This document shows positions 19,295-27,728 of a stretch of 50,126 nucleotides of DNA, in pieces. The stretch's first letter is position 1. Every line of letters starts with the position of its first letter. A program made the translations under genes and the position numbers. The stretch is from Limobrevibacterium gyesilva (lineage in GTDB: Bacteria; Pseudomonadota; Alphaproteobacteria; Acetobacterales; Acetobacteraceae), in the NCBI RefSeq assembly GCF_025989185.1, contig NZ_JAPDNT010000031.1:1-50126 (forward strand). Direction: 5' to 3'. The notes under the pieces are model-generated. The model did not search any database. It saw nothing but the letters and a program-made list of their open reading frames with translations, and was not told where the DNA came from.

Positions 19295-19669
19295 CTACTG
19301 CTTTGCGCCTTGCTGGGTCGATTGCAGACTTTGTTCGTTCAGCCGCTCCACGGCCTCGTGCTCGGACGCAGCGCTCCCGCGGGAGGCGGTTTGCGGTCCG
19401 CCTGGGGTTGGGACGCGGGCTTGCGGGTTGGTCCATGGCGGCTTGCCGAGATTGACGTCGTCTGGCTTGGTGGCGGCGCCAGTCACCGCGCCGGCGCCAC
19501 CGCCAACCACGGCGCCGACGACCATGCCGGGCGGTCCGGCAAGCGCGCCAATTCCGGCCCCGGTGGCGGCACCTGCCGCGGCGCCGCCGGTTGTGCGTTC
19601 CTGTGGATTCGTGCCGCACGCGGCCAACAAAGCGAGCGCCGCGCCGGCTGCTACAAATGTGTATCGCAT
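19295..19669 (-). CDS. Glycine-zipper lipoprotein
   Basis: A ~124-residue outer-membrane-type lipoprotein. The lipobox is LALLAACG. A glycine-zipper segment (AAAGAATGAGIGALAG...VVGAVVGGGAGAVTGAA) as in YMGG/SlyB-like proteins spans residues ~28-68. A polar tail rich in Gln/Ser follows. ATG 19669 is favoured over ATG 19678 because GGAAGG lies about 9 bases upstream of the former and directly abuts the latter. Glycine-zipper lipoproteins insert into or stabilise the envelope; no specific role is visible. It converges with the preceding plus-strand lipoprotein gene. Confidence 0.75.
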   Translation of the reverse strand: MRYTFVAAGAALALLAACGTNPQERTTGGAAAGAATGAGIGALAGPPGMVVGAVVGGGAGAVTGAATKPDDVNLGKPPWTNPQARVPTPGGPQTASRGSAASEHEAVERLNEQSLQSTQQGAKQ

Positions 19670-19802
19670 CAGCTGCATTCCTTCCGAGAAGAACGTCGTT
19701 GCAGCTAAATGCTTCGGGCGCCCGAAAGTTGCCTCTCACCCGCATATATCCGGGCACCGTGACCCGCCTGCCGCCCGACGCGCCGGTCGTGCCGACATGA
19801 TG

Positions 19803-19831
19803 AGGGCCGGACCGACACATGGTCCGGCCCT
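19803..19831 (-). terminator. Strong hairpin after beta-strand-repeat gene
   Basis: An 11-bp perfect stem (AGGGCCGGACC with GGTCCGGCCCT) around a 7-base loop, 37 bases beyond the stop of the minus-strand 749-aa gene. No T-run is seen. Confidence 0.6.
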
Positions 19832-19867
19832 TGCCGACACCCGGACAGCGGCGTTCGCCTCAGGCAA

Positions 19868-22117
19868 TCAGCTGGTGTTCTGGCCAGGTGGACCGAAGGC
19901 GTTCATCGGACCGGTGTGCGTGATCAGAATGCCGCTGGCACCGTCCCCCGCGACCTTGAAGACTCCGGGGACCAGGCTGGGGTTGTCGAAATGCAGGCTC
20001 GCCGCCTGCGAGGCGCTGTTCGAAACCTGCAATATCCCGGTGGCGCCGTTGTAGGCGAGCACCGCGCCCGTCGCGCCGAAATTCTCGATATCAATCGTGT
20101 CGCCGTGGGCAAAGTTTTCCAGCAGCGGTCCCGTGTAGGAGGCGCTGCCGACGCCCGTGCCGAACGACCCGGCGTTGTCGATCACGAGGTCGCTGCTGGG
20201 CAGGAACTGCATCTGGCTGCCCCCACCCAGCACCGACGCGACATCCAGCGTGGCGTTGCTGTCGATCCTGAACAGGCCGGTGCTGGCGGGGTCGATGGCC
20301 GTTGAGATAGCGAGCGAGCCGGCGATCTCGACCGTGCCGTTGTTGGCGATGGTCGGAGCGGAGTTGCTGCCGTTCAACGTCCAATTGCTGCCGGCGTCGA
20401 AGGCCAGCGACCCGAAATTCGTGAACAGCCAGCTATGGCCGTTCAGCGCGACCGTGCCGGTCCCGCCTGCCATGCCGGAGATTGCGCCGGAGCCACCGGC
20501 CAGTTCCAGCACGTTGCTCGCCGAAGCCCCGCCGCGCACGGTGCCAAGGAAGACAGCGGATGGGTTGACCACCAGCCGGTTGGTGGCGTTGTCCGAGAAC
20601 CTTACGGCGAAGGTCGCCCCGGAAATCGTGCCGCCATTGGTAACGGTTCCAGACCCGCCGTTGATGAAAACGCCATACGTGCTCCCTGCCACCAGGGCGC
20701 TGGCGTTGTTCGCGACGCCGCCGCCACCCTCGAGGTCGACGCCTGCGCCGTGCAGGGACGCGGCGCTGATACGTCCGGCGTTCGTCAGCGTGCCGGCGCC
20801 ACCCTGGACGAACACGCCGGCGATCCCGCCTGCGATCGTGGCGCCCGCATTGTTCGCGACGCTGCCGCCGCCCTCGAGCGCGACACCGTCGGCGCCCGCG
20901 ATCTGGCCAGCGTTCGTGACGGTGATCTGGCCAGCGTTCGTGACGGTGCCGGCCCCGCCGGTCACGAACACGCCGAAATTGCCGCCCGACACCGCGCCGC
21001 CGGACGTGTTCGCAAGAGTCCCGCCGGCCTGGAAATCGGCGCCGGTTCCGGGTCCGGTGATGCTGCCGCTGTTCGTGACGCTCGATGCCAGCGCCAGGAA
21101 AACGCCATTGCTGCCACCGGAGATGGTGCCGCCGGCATTGTTCGCGATACTGCCGCCACCCGCGAGCAGGACGCCGTCGCCGGTCGTGCCCACCAGACTG
21201 CCGCTGTTCGTGACCGTGCCGGAGCCGCCGGTCACGAACACCCCGTGATTGCCGCCGGAAACGAAGCCGCCGAGGTTGTTCGCAACGCTGCCGCCGGCTT
21301 CCAGATCGATGCCGGAGCCCGTCGCCGCCGATGCGATGATGCTGCCGGCGTTGGTGACCGTTCCGGCGCCCTGGTTGATGCCGGCGCCAAAGGTGCTGCC
21401 CAGGATGGACCCGGACGCGCTGTTGGTGATGCTGCCCACCGACAGCAGGACGCCGAAAGCACTGGCGCCCGCGATGCTGCCGGCGTTCACGACACTGCCG
21501 GCGCCGCCGGTGACGAAGATGCCGGCGCCTGTGGTGCCAGCGCCGGTGATGGTTCCGCCTGCCTTGTTGGTGACGCTGCCGCCGGCAAAAATGCCGATGC
21601 CGTCGTCGACCGTCGCCTTGATCAGGCCCGAGTTCACCACCTGGGCGAGGGCGTTCTGGATGCGAATGCCGTCCTCGCCGCCCACCAGCGAGCCGGTGTT
21701 GGTGACCAGGCCGCCTGCGTCCAGCGCCACCGCGTATTTGCCAGGGCCGAAGATGCTGCCGGCATTGGCGACGGTCACGCCGGCGAGTGTGGCGCGAACG
21801 CCGCTGTTGCCGCCCGCGATCGTCGCGCCGCTATAATTCGCGACGCTGCCGCCGGCGGTCAGCAGGATGGCGTCCAGGCCGGTGACGAGCCCCGAATTGG
21901 TGATCGCACCGGCGCCGGCCAGGGACACGCCGTAGCCGTTGGCGGAAGAAACCGTGCCGGCATTGCCGATGGTCCAGGTGGTCCCGGCTGCCCCATCAAT
22001 GGCGTCGACCCCGACCCCGGACGCAATGACGCTTCCCGTGCTGGTGATCGTCAGCGGGTTATCCGCGCTGCCGAGAACGAGGGGGCCGATTGTGCTGCCA
22101 GTAATCGTTCTTGCCAT
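19868..22117 (-). CDS. Beta-strand-repeat (beta-helix) surface/secreted protein
   Basis: A 749-residue protein made of about twenty-five imperfect units such as GGSVANNAGGTISGG.., VTNAGSI and GIFVTGGAGSV, ending in a distinct domain (residues ~560-749). The repeats resemble right-handed beta-helix passenger domains. No signal peptide and no C-terminal beta-barrel are present, so it is not a classic autotransporter. The C-terminal part (GDTIDIENFGATGAVLAYNG, SLHFDNPSLVPGVFKVAGDG, GILITHT) is typical of large alphaproteobacterial repeat proteins presumed to leave by type I secretion. The ATG at 22117 has GGGAG 7 bases upstream. A perfect 24-bp tandem duplication lies at 20900-20947. Function is probably adhesion or surface coating, by analogy only. 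Confidence 0.75.
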   Translation of the reverse strand: MARTITGSTIGPLVLGSADNPLTITSTGSVIASGVGVDAIDGAAGTTWTIGNAGTVSSANGYGVSLAGAGAITNSGLVTGLDAILLTAGGSVANYSGATIAGGNSGVRATLAGVTVANAGSIFGPGKYAVALDAGGLVTNTGSLVGGEDGIRIQNALAQVVNSGLIKATVDDGIGIFAGGSVTNKAGGTITGAGTTGAGIFVTGGAGSVVNAGSIAGASAFGVLLSVGSITNSASGSILGSTFGAGINQGAGTVTNAGSIIASAATGSGIDLEAGGSVANNLGGFVSGGNHGVFVTGGSGTVTNSGSLVGTTGDGVLLAGGGSIANNAGGTISGGSNGVFLALASSVTNSGSITGPGTGADFQAGGTLANTSGGAVSGGNFGVFVTGGAGTVTNAGQITVTNAGQIAGADGVALEGGGSVANNAGATIAGGIAGVFVQGGAGTLTNAGRISAASLHGAGVDLEGGGGVANNASALVAGSTYGVFINGGSGTVTNGGTISGATFAVRFSDNATNRLVVNPSAVFLGTVRGGASASNVLELAGGSGAISGMAGGTGTVALNGHSWLFTNFGSLAFDAGSNWTLNGSNSAPTIANNGTVEIAGSLAISTAIDPASTGLFRIDSNATLDVASVLGGGSQMQFLPSSDLVIDNAGSFGTGVGSASYTGPLLENFAHGDTIDIENFGATGAVLAYNGATGILQVSNSASQAASLHFDNPSLVPGVFKVAGDGASGILITHTGPMNAFGPPGQNTS
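20900..20947. repeat. 24-bp perfect tandem duplication inside the beta-helix gene
   Basis: Bases 20900-20923 and 20924-20947 are identical, duplicating eight residues (a VTNAGQIT-type rung). It is a recent unit expansion, since other repeats in the gene are diverged. Confidence 0.95.
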
Positions 22118-22497
22118 GTTGCGCTCCCGGGAAGGTCGCTGAGGAACTTCGGCGCAGGTGGAACGAAAGGCGGGAAAGAGACCAGCGAAGGACTTTGAAG
22201 ATTCCCGCTGGCGTCAAATGCCTCGCCGCCACCCGGTGAAGGGATGGCGGCAGCCCGGGATCTTCTGCTTACTTGAACCGATAGAAGCCAAACCAGAGTC
22301 CGACGAACGCAGGTCCGCGTCTCAACCCTGTATGTCAGGACGGATTGACCGGTATCGGACGGCACATTAGCCGCCCACCCATACGACCTTCAACAGTCAA
22401 ATCGCCGGGACGCTCGCCAGGCCCGGCGGGAAGGATGGCGGCCTTTCGTTTCGTCACAATCCAGATGCGCCGTCGCGACGGCGCGGCGGCGGAAAGT
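22118..22497. other. Intergenic region between RND pump and beta-helix gene
   Basis: These 380 bases carry a perfect 18-bp palindrome (GCGCCGTC-GC-GACGGCGC, 22467-22484) just after the RND pump stop, possibly its terminator. A hairpin at 22225-22251 (GCCGCCA/TGGCGGC outer stem) lies in the presumed leader of the beta-helix gene. The part 22270-22400 is AT-richer and probably holds the promoter. No gene was recognised. Confidence 0.5.
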
Positions 22498-25400
22498 TCA
22501 CTCGGCCGCAGCCTGCGCCTGCGCCCGGCCGGCCTCTCTGGTCGCGTATGCGAGGCAAGGCGATGCGGCGCCGATGCGAACGCCCGATGGCACCGGTGGC
22601 CTCGGTCCGATCTCGCCCCCGGGCGGGGATGCGGCGACGCGTCCCCGGGTGGTATGCGCGGGGGCCGCCGTCCGCTCCACCCGGAACGCCAGCGCGTACA
22701 GCGCCGGCAGGAAGACCAGCGTCAGCACGGTCGCCACGCACAGCCCGCCGATCATCACCAGCGCCATCGGGCCCCAGAACACGTTGAACGACAGCGGCAC
22801 GAAAGCCAGCGCCGCGGCCAAGGCGGTCAGCACCACCGGGCGCGCGCGGCGCACGGTCGATTCGATGATGGCGTCGCGCAGGCTCCGTCCGTCCTCCAGG
22901 TCCTGACGCACCTGGTCCACCAGGATGACGGTGTTGCGCATGATCATGCCGGCCAGCGCGATCAGCCCCAGCAGCGCCACGAAGCCGAACGGCGCGTCGA
23001 ACAGCAGCAGCGCGCCCACGGCGCCGATCAGGCCCAGCGGCGCCGTCGCCAGCACCAGCAGCGCCCGCGGCAGGTTCTGCAACTGCAGCATCAGCAGCAG
23101 CAGCATCGCCGCCGCCATCACCGGGAACACGTCATACAGCGCGCCGTTGGCCTTTTCCGACTCCTCGGCGGCGCCGCCGGTTTCCACGCGCACGCCGTCC
23201 GGCAGCGCCAAGGCGCGGATGCGCGGCAGCGCGGCGGCGGTCACGTCCGGCGCCTGCAGCCCCTCCTGCACGTCGGCCTGCACGCTGAGATAGGGCGCGC
23301 GGTCGCGCCGCCACAGGATCGGCTCCTCGGTCTGCGGCACCAGCCGCGCGATCTGGCTCAGCGCCACCGGGCCGGCGGCGGTGGGCAGCATCAGCTCCGG
23401 CAGCCGGCCGAGATCCAGCCGCTCGCCGGGCTCGGCGCGCAGCACCACGTCCACCAGCTTGGTGCGGTCGCGCAACTGCGTGGCGGTGGCGCCGGACAGC
23501 AACGTGGCCATCGTCTGCGCGATGTCGCCGGGCGACAGGCCGAGCTGGCGGATGCGCGCCTGGTCAAGCTCCAGCCGCATGCTGGGCGCACGCTCGCCCC
23601 AGGCGAACTGCACGTCGCGCGTGCCGGGGGTGGCGCGCATCGCCGCCATCACGGAGTCGGCCGCCTGGCGCACGGCGGCCACGTCCTGGCCGACCACGCG
23701 GAACGTCACCGGGAAGCCCACCGGCGGGCCAAGCTCCAGCCGCGAGACGCGAACGCGCGCCTGCGGGATCTCCTCGTGCGCCGCCACAGCCTTCAGCCGG
23801 GCGAACACCCGCTCGCGCGCTTCGGCGTCCTTCGTGGTCAGGATCACCGTGGCGGTCGCGTCGTTCGGCAGGGCCGGGTTGAACGCCAGGAAGAAGCGCG
23901 GCGGGCCGGCGCCGATATAGCTGGTGTACCAGCGTATATCCGCGTCCTTGCCCAGCACGGCCTCCAGCTGGCGCACCGCGTCCAGCGCGGCCGCGTGGCT
24001 GGCGCCCTGGCGCAGGGTCACGTCCACGATCAGCTCGGGGCGGGAGGAATTCGGGAAGAACTGCTGGCGCACCCGCGTCATGCCGGCGCCGGCGGCGACG
24101 AACAGCAGCACCGTCGCCAGCACCACCACGCCGCGATGGCGCACGCACCACGCCACCAGCGCGCGCAGGCAGCGGTACGGGCGCGTGGCATACAACGCGT
24201 CATGCGTCACCACGCGTTTCGGCGTGGGCAGCAGCAGCACGCCCAGATACGGCGTGAACACCACCGCCACCACCCAGCTCGCCAGCAGCGCCAATCCGAC
24301 AACCCAGAAGATGCCGCCCGCGTATTCGCCCGACGTGGACTTGGCGATGCCGACCGGCAGGAACCCCGCCGCCGTCACGAGCGTGCCCGTCAGCATGGGG
24401 AACGCCGTCGAGGTCCAGGCGAAGGTCGCCGCGCGCATGCGGTCCCAGCCTTCCTCCAGCTTCACCACCATGGTTTCGATGGCGATGATGGCGTCGTCCA
24501 CCAGCAGGCCCAGCGACAGGATCAGCGCGCCCAGCGAGATGCGCTGCAGCTCGATGCCCAGCAGCTCCATCACCAGGAACACCATCGCCAGCGTCAGCGG
24601 CACCGCCAGCGCCACCACGATGCCGGTGCGCCAGCCCAGCGAGGCGAACGACACCAGCAGCACCACCCCAAGGGCCACGGCGAATTTCAGCACGAACTCG
24701 CCCACCGCGTCGCGAATCACCTCGGGCTGGTCGGCGATCTGCTGCAGCTCGATGCCCACGGGCAGGTCGGCGCGGATGCGCGCGGCCTCGGCGTGCAGCG
24801 CATCGCCGAAGTCCAGGCCGTTGGTGCCCTTGCGCGTGGACACCGCGATCACCACCGCGCCCTGGCCGTTGTGCCGCACTTCGAAGGCCGGCGGGTCGGC
24901 GTAGCCGCGCGTGATCGTGGCGATGTCGCCCAGGCGGATGCTGCGGCCGTTGGCGTTCACGGGCACTTCGGCCAGGGCGGCGGCGCCGTCCAGCGCGCCC
25001 TCCACGCGCACGGGAATGCGGGTGTTGCCCGTCTCCACGATGCCGGCGGCGGCGACCGCGTTCTGCCGGGCCAGCGCGTCCGCGATCTGCGGCACGGTCA
25101 CGCCCAGGCTGGCCAGCTTCGCCTGGCTGAACTCCACGAACAGCGTGCGCGCAATCTCGCCGGAGATGGTCACCTTCTCGGCGCCGGGCACGCGCAGCAG
25201 GCGGTCGCGCACGCGCTCGGCCTGGCGCACCAGCTCGGCATTGTCGGCACCGGTCAGCGCGAACACCGCGCCATATACGTCGACGTACTCGTCGTTCACC
25301 GCGGGGCCGAGCACGCCCGCGGGAATCTCCGGCCGCAGATCGTCGAGCTTCTTGCGCGCCTGGTAGAACAGCTCCGGCACCATCGAAGGCGGCGTGTCGT

Positions 25401-25698
25401 CGCGCAAGATCACCATCGTCGCGGCGAAGCCGGGCCGCACGAACGTGTCGAGGTGATCGAGGTACGGCAGGTCCTGCAGCTTGCGCTCGATGCGCTCTGC
25501 CACCTGGTCCTGCGTCTCCGCCGCCGTGGCGCCGGGCCACTGCGCGGTGACGACCAGCACCTTCACGGTGAAGCTCGGGTCCTCGGCACGGCCCAGGCGC
25601 AGATAAGACCAGCCGCCCGAAACGAACAGCAGCGCGATCAGGAAGCCGACGAGGCTGCGGTGGGCGACGGCCCAGGCGGAGAGATTGAAGCGGGACAT
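22498..25698 (-). CDS. RND-family efflux pump, inner-membrane subunit
   Basis: A 1066-residue AcrB/NolG-like proton-driven exporter with two repeated halves and twelve predicted helices. The first membrane helix is VGFLIALLFVSGGWSYLRLG. The proton-relay Asp pair is in LGLLVDDAIIAIET (TM4), and the TM10 motif is LIALAGMIMRNTVILVDQ. Large periplasmic porter domains lie between TM1-2 and TM7-8. It exports drugs or small toxic compounds together with the adaptor encoded upstream; no outer-membrane factor gene is in the window. The ATG at 25698 begins MSRFNLSAW. An open frame extends upstream but consists of the 52-bp repeat, so it is rejected as coding. The C-terminal ~60 residues are Pro/Arg/Ala-rich and unusual. 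Confidence 0.95.
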   Translation of the reverse strand: MSRFNLSAWAVAHRSLVGFLIALLFVSGGWSYLRLGRAEDPSFTVKVLVVTAQWPGATAAETQDQVAERIERKLQDLPYLDHLDTFVRPGFAATMVILRDDTPPSMVPELFYQARKKLDDLRPEIPAGVLGPAVNDEYVDVYGAVFALTGADNAELVRQAERVRDRLLRVPGAEKVTISGEIARTLFVEFSQAKLASLGVTVPQIADALARQNAVAAAGIVETGNTRIPVRVEGALDGAAALAEVPVNANGRSIRLGDIATITRGYADPPAFEVRHNGQGAVVIAVSTRKGTNGLDFGDALHAEAARIRADLPVGIELQQIADQPEVIRDAVGEFVLKFAVALGVVLLVSFASLGWRTGIVVALAVPLTLAMVFLVMELLGIELQRISLGALILSLGLLVDDAIIAIETMVVKLEEGWDRMRAATFAWTSTAFPMLTGTLVTAAGFLPVGIAKSTSGEYAGGIFWVVGLALLASWVVAVVFTPYLGVLLLPTPKRVVTHDALYATRPYRCLRALVAWCVRHRGVVVLATVLLFVAAGAGMTRVRQQFFPNSSRPELIVDVTLRQGASHAAALDAVRQLEAVLGKDADIRWYTSYIGAGPPRFFLAFNPALPNDATATVILTTKDAEARERVFARLKAVAAHEEIPQARVRVSRLELGPPVGFPVTFRVVGQDVAAVRQAADSVMAAMRATPGTRDVQFAWGERAPSMRLELDQARIRQLGLSPGDIAQTMATLLSGATATQLRDRTKLVDVVLRAEPGERLDLGRLPELMLPTAAGPVALSQIARLVPQTEEPILWRRDRAPYLSVQADVQEGLQAPDVTAAALPRIRALALPDGVRVETGGAAEESEKANGALYDVFPVMAAAMLLLLMLQLQNLPRALLVLATAPLGLIGAVGALLLFDAPFGFVALLGLIALAGMIMRNTVILVDQVRQDLEDGRSLRDAIIESTVRRARPVVLTALAAALAFVPLSFNVFWGPMALVMIGGLCVATVLTLVFLPALYALAFRVERTAAPAHTTRGRVAASPPGGEIGPRPPVPSGVRIGAASPCLAYATREAGRAQAQAAAE

Positions 25699-25706
25699 TT
25701 CAACAC

Positions 25707-25758
25707 AGGCCAGGGGCTTTGCCCCTGGACCCCAGCAAAGGCGGAGCCTTTGCAATCC
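25707..25758. repeat. Dispersed 52-bp double-hairpin element, copy A
   Basis: Identical over 52 bases to 43279-43330. It contains two hairpins: CCAGGGGC-TTT-GCCCCTGG (25710-25728) and GCAAAGGC-GGA-GCCTTTGC (25735-25753). Weaker similarity continues for about 45 bases (to ~25803). It sits between the adaptor and pump genes, ending 8 bases before the pump start on the minus strand. Confidence 0.95.
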
Positions 25759-25839
25759 TGGATTGCTCTTGGCTGGATCGACGGCCTTCGGGTGATATCA
25801 ACTGATGGCGGGCGGCCTCGCCTTGCCTTCCCATGCTGC

Positions 25840-26916
25840 CTACTCCCCCGCCGGCCTGATATCCGCGACCTTCACCCGCGCCGCCGGATCGAGTTTCTGC
25901 ACCCCCAGCCCCACCACCAGCTCGCCTTGCTTCAACCCGGTGACCAGGGCGCGGTCCTGGCGCAATGCGTGCAGGTGCACGTGCCGCGCTTCCAGCCGCC
26001 CGGCGGTGGCGTCCACCACCCAGACCATCGGCCCGTCGCCGCGGTCGGCCAGGGCGGAGGTAGGCAAGGACGCCACTTCCGCCGTGTCGGTGCGGGCCAG
26101 GCGCACGGTGGCGGTCATGCCCAGTGCCAGCCAGGCCGGCGGGTTCTCGATCACGTAGCGCGCGGCATAGGTGCGCAGCCGCGGGTCGGCGGTGGGCGAG
26201 AGCTCGCGCAGGCTGGCTTTCAGCGCCGCGTCCGGCCGCGCCCACAACGTGACGGTGGCCGGCGCGCCGGCATCGGCGACGGCGGATTCCGGCAGCGCCA
26301 CTTCGGCCTCCAGCTCGCCGGCCTGGGCGATCCGCAGCACCGGCTGGCCTTCGCTGACGACGGTGCCGGGGTCGGCCACCACGGCGGTCACCACGCCGTC
26401 CACGGGGGCCTTCAGCACGGCGTAGTCCAGCCGGTTGCGCGCCAGCTCCAGGGCTGCGCGGGCGGAGGCCACGCGTTCCTGCGCGGTGCGGGCGGCGGCC
26501 TGCTTGGTTTCGTCGATGGCGGTGGCAACCCAGCCTTGCGCCAGCAGGGTGCGGCTGCGCAGGGCGTCCGCCACGGCCTGCCTGGCCTGCGCCTCGGCGC
26601 TGGCGAGGTCGGCTTCGGCGCTGCGCACGGGGAGCCCGAGATCGGTGGGGTCCAGCCGCGCCAGTTCCTGGCCCGCGGTGACGCGCGCGCCCATGTCCAC
26701 CTCCCGCGCCACCATGCGGCCGCTGGCGCGGAAGGCGATGTCGGCCTCGCGCCGGGGCCGGATGGTGCCGGCATAGCTGCGCGGCGCCTCCGCCGGCGCC
26801 AGGATGACGCGCACGGCCTGCACCGGACGGACGGCATTCTCCACGGCCGGCTGCGCCCGCTCCAGACAGGCGGTCAGCAGCAGCGGCAGGGCGAGCAGCA
26901 AGGCGCGCGATGTCAT
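25840..26916 (-). CDS. RND periplasmic adaptor lipoprotein (HlyD/MFP family)
   Basis: A 358-residue membrane-fusion protein. The lipobox LLLTAC (C17) anchors it to the inner membrane. A barrel-sandwich half (VQAVRVILAPAE, RPRREADIAFRASGRMV) is followed by an alpha-hairpin (residues ~90-170, ARLDPTDLGLPVRSAEADLASAEAQ-type heptads). The second lipoyl half follows (LDYAVLKAPVDGVVTAV, the conserved APxDGxV), then beta-barrel and membrane-proximal domains. The ATG at 26916 has GGAGG 9 bases upstream. It is expressed with the downstream pump and lies directly after tetR. A promoter-like TTGACA-N18-TATGGT (26976 to 26947) within a dyad precedes it. Confidence 0.93.
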   Translation of the reverse strand: MTSRALLLALPLLLTACLERAQPAVENAVRPVQAVRVILAPAEAPRSYAGTIRPRREADIAFRASGRMVAREVDMGARVTAGQELARLDPTDLGLPVRSAEADLASAEAQARQAVADALRSRTLLAQGWVATAIDETKQAAARTAQERVASARAALELARNRLDYAVLKAPVDGVVTAVVADPGTVVSEGQPVLRIAQAGELEAEVALPESAVADAGAPATVTLWARPDAALKASLRELSPTADPRLRTYAARYVIENPPAWLALGMTATVRLARTDTAEVASLPTSALADRGDGPMVWVVDATAGRLEARHVHLHALRQDRALVTGLKQGELVVGLGVQKLDPAARVKVADIRPAGE

Positions 26917-26946
26917 GGGGGCCGGCCTCCGGTCGGGATCGCCCGG

Positions 26947-26986
26947 ACCATAGGACGCAGGGCTGACGAATGTCAAATTTCGTCAG
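26947..26986 (-). promoter_or_regulatory. Promoter and operator candidate before the RND adaptor gene
   Basis: A perfect dyad, CTGACGAA and TTCGTCAG with an 8-base centre, spans 26963-26986. The minus strand reads TTGACA (26976-26971), 18 bases, then TATGGT (26952-26947), so the -35 box lies inside the dyad. Half-sites match those before tetR. Confidence 0.55.
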
Positions 26987-26998
26987 TGTTCCGAACTG

Positions 26999-27634
26999 TT
27001 AGTGGTCGGGGCGCAGCGCCCGCAGGCAGAATTCCGCCATGTCGCGGGCCATGGCAGGCAGGTCGTCGGCCATGCATTGCTGCATCACCGTGGGATGGCT
27101 GAAGCCGATCATGGTGGCGTGCAGCAGCCGGCCGGTGGCGTCCGGGTCCAGGCGCGCGAACTCGCCGCTGGCCTGCCCGTCCATGACGATGTGGCGCAGG
27201 GCGGTGTCGATGGCGTGGACGTGTTCCTTGATCACCGCCCAGTGCTCGTCCATGGCGACGGCCACCATGTCGTGCATGCGCTTTTCCCGGAACGCCAACG
27301 CCATCGTCTGCTGCTGCAAGGTCTGGAACAGCAGCCGCAGCCGGTCGGCGGCGCTGCCGGGGCCGCGGGCGACCTGCCAGGCCAGTTCGCTCAGCCCGCC
27401 CACGATGCGGGCACAGATGGCCTCGTTGATGGCGGCCTTGCTGGGGAAGAAGCGGTAGATGTTGGCGGGCGACATCTTCAGCGCGCGGGCGATGTCGGCG
27501 ACCGCGGTCTTCTGGTAGCCGAGGGTCCTGAACAGCTGCTCGGCGGTCTCGACGATGGCGGCGCGGGTGCTCTCGGCCTTGGGGCCGCTGGGCACGTCCA
27601 GGCGGAGGGTGCTGACGCTCATACACCGGTTCAT
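26999..27634 (-). CDS. TetR-family repressor of the RND operon
   Basis: A 211-residue regulator. The N-terminal helix-turn-helix is VADIARALKMSPANIYRFFPSK (DIARALKMSPANIYRFF as core). The C-terminal ligand domain is all-helical. TetR proteins next to RND genes usually repress them until a drug or metabolite binds. The start could be ATG 27634 or ATG 27622; neither has a clear ribosome site. The first immediately abuts a 17-bp dyad, so a leaderless or internally started message is possible. It ends 82 bases before the adaptor gene, with the shared dyad between them. Confidence 0.88.
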   Translation of the reverse strand: MNRCMSVSTLRLDVPSGPKAESTRAAIVETAEQLFRTLGYQKTAVADIARALKMSPANIYRFFPSKAAINEAICARIVGGLSELAWQVARGPGSAADRLRLLFQTLQQQTMALAFREKRMHDMVAVAMDEHWAVIKEHVHAIDTALRHIVMDGQASGEFARLDPDATGRLLHATMIGFSHPTVMQQCMADDLPAMARDMAEFCLRALRPDH

Positions 27635-27651
27635 ATGACGATTTTCGTCAT
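27635..27651. promoter_or_regulatory. TetR operator candidate at the tetR start
   Basis: A perfect dyad, ATGACGA-TTT-TCGTCAT, directly upstream of the tetR ATG and within the 94-base divergent gap to the Hint gene. It shares the TGACGA(A) half-site with the dyad before the adaptor gene, which supports autoregulation. Confidence 0.6.
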
Positions 27652-27728
27652 TTGTCACGTCATCAGCGCGGGCGTGGACAGGCCGGTCCGGGCGCGCATA
27701 GGCTGGACGCCCCCACCGGAACCCCGCG

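Noticed and set aside
19868-22117. Possible CRISPR array because of many regular short repeats
   Set aside because: The repeats are degenerate, vary in length, stay in one reading frame and lack unique spacers of constant size; they code for beta-helix rungs.
25699-25755. N-terminal extension of the RND pump (MQRLRLCWGPGAKPLA...)
   Set aside because: The same peptide is encoded by the 52-bp repeat at 43279-43330 next to unrelated genes, so it is read-through of the repeat, not protein.
22345-27102. A 1585-codon open frame on the plus strand opposite the RND genes
   Set aside because: It is antisense to two clear RND genes, is His/Arg/Gln/Ala-rich without domains, and arises from codon bias in high-GC DNA.
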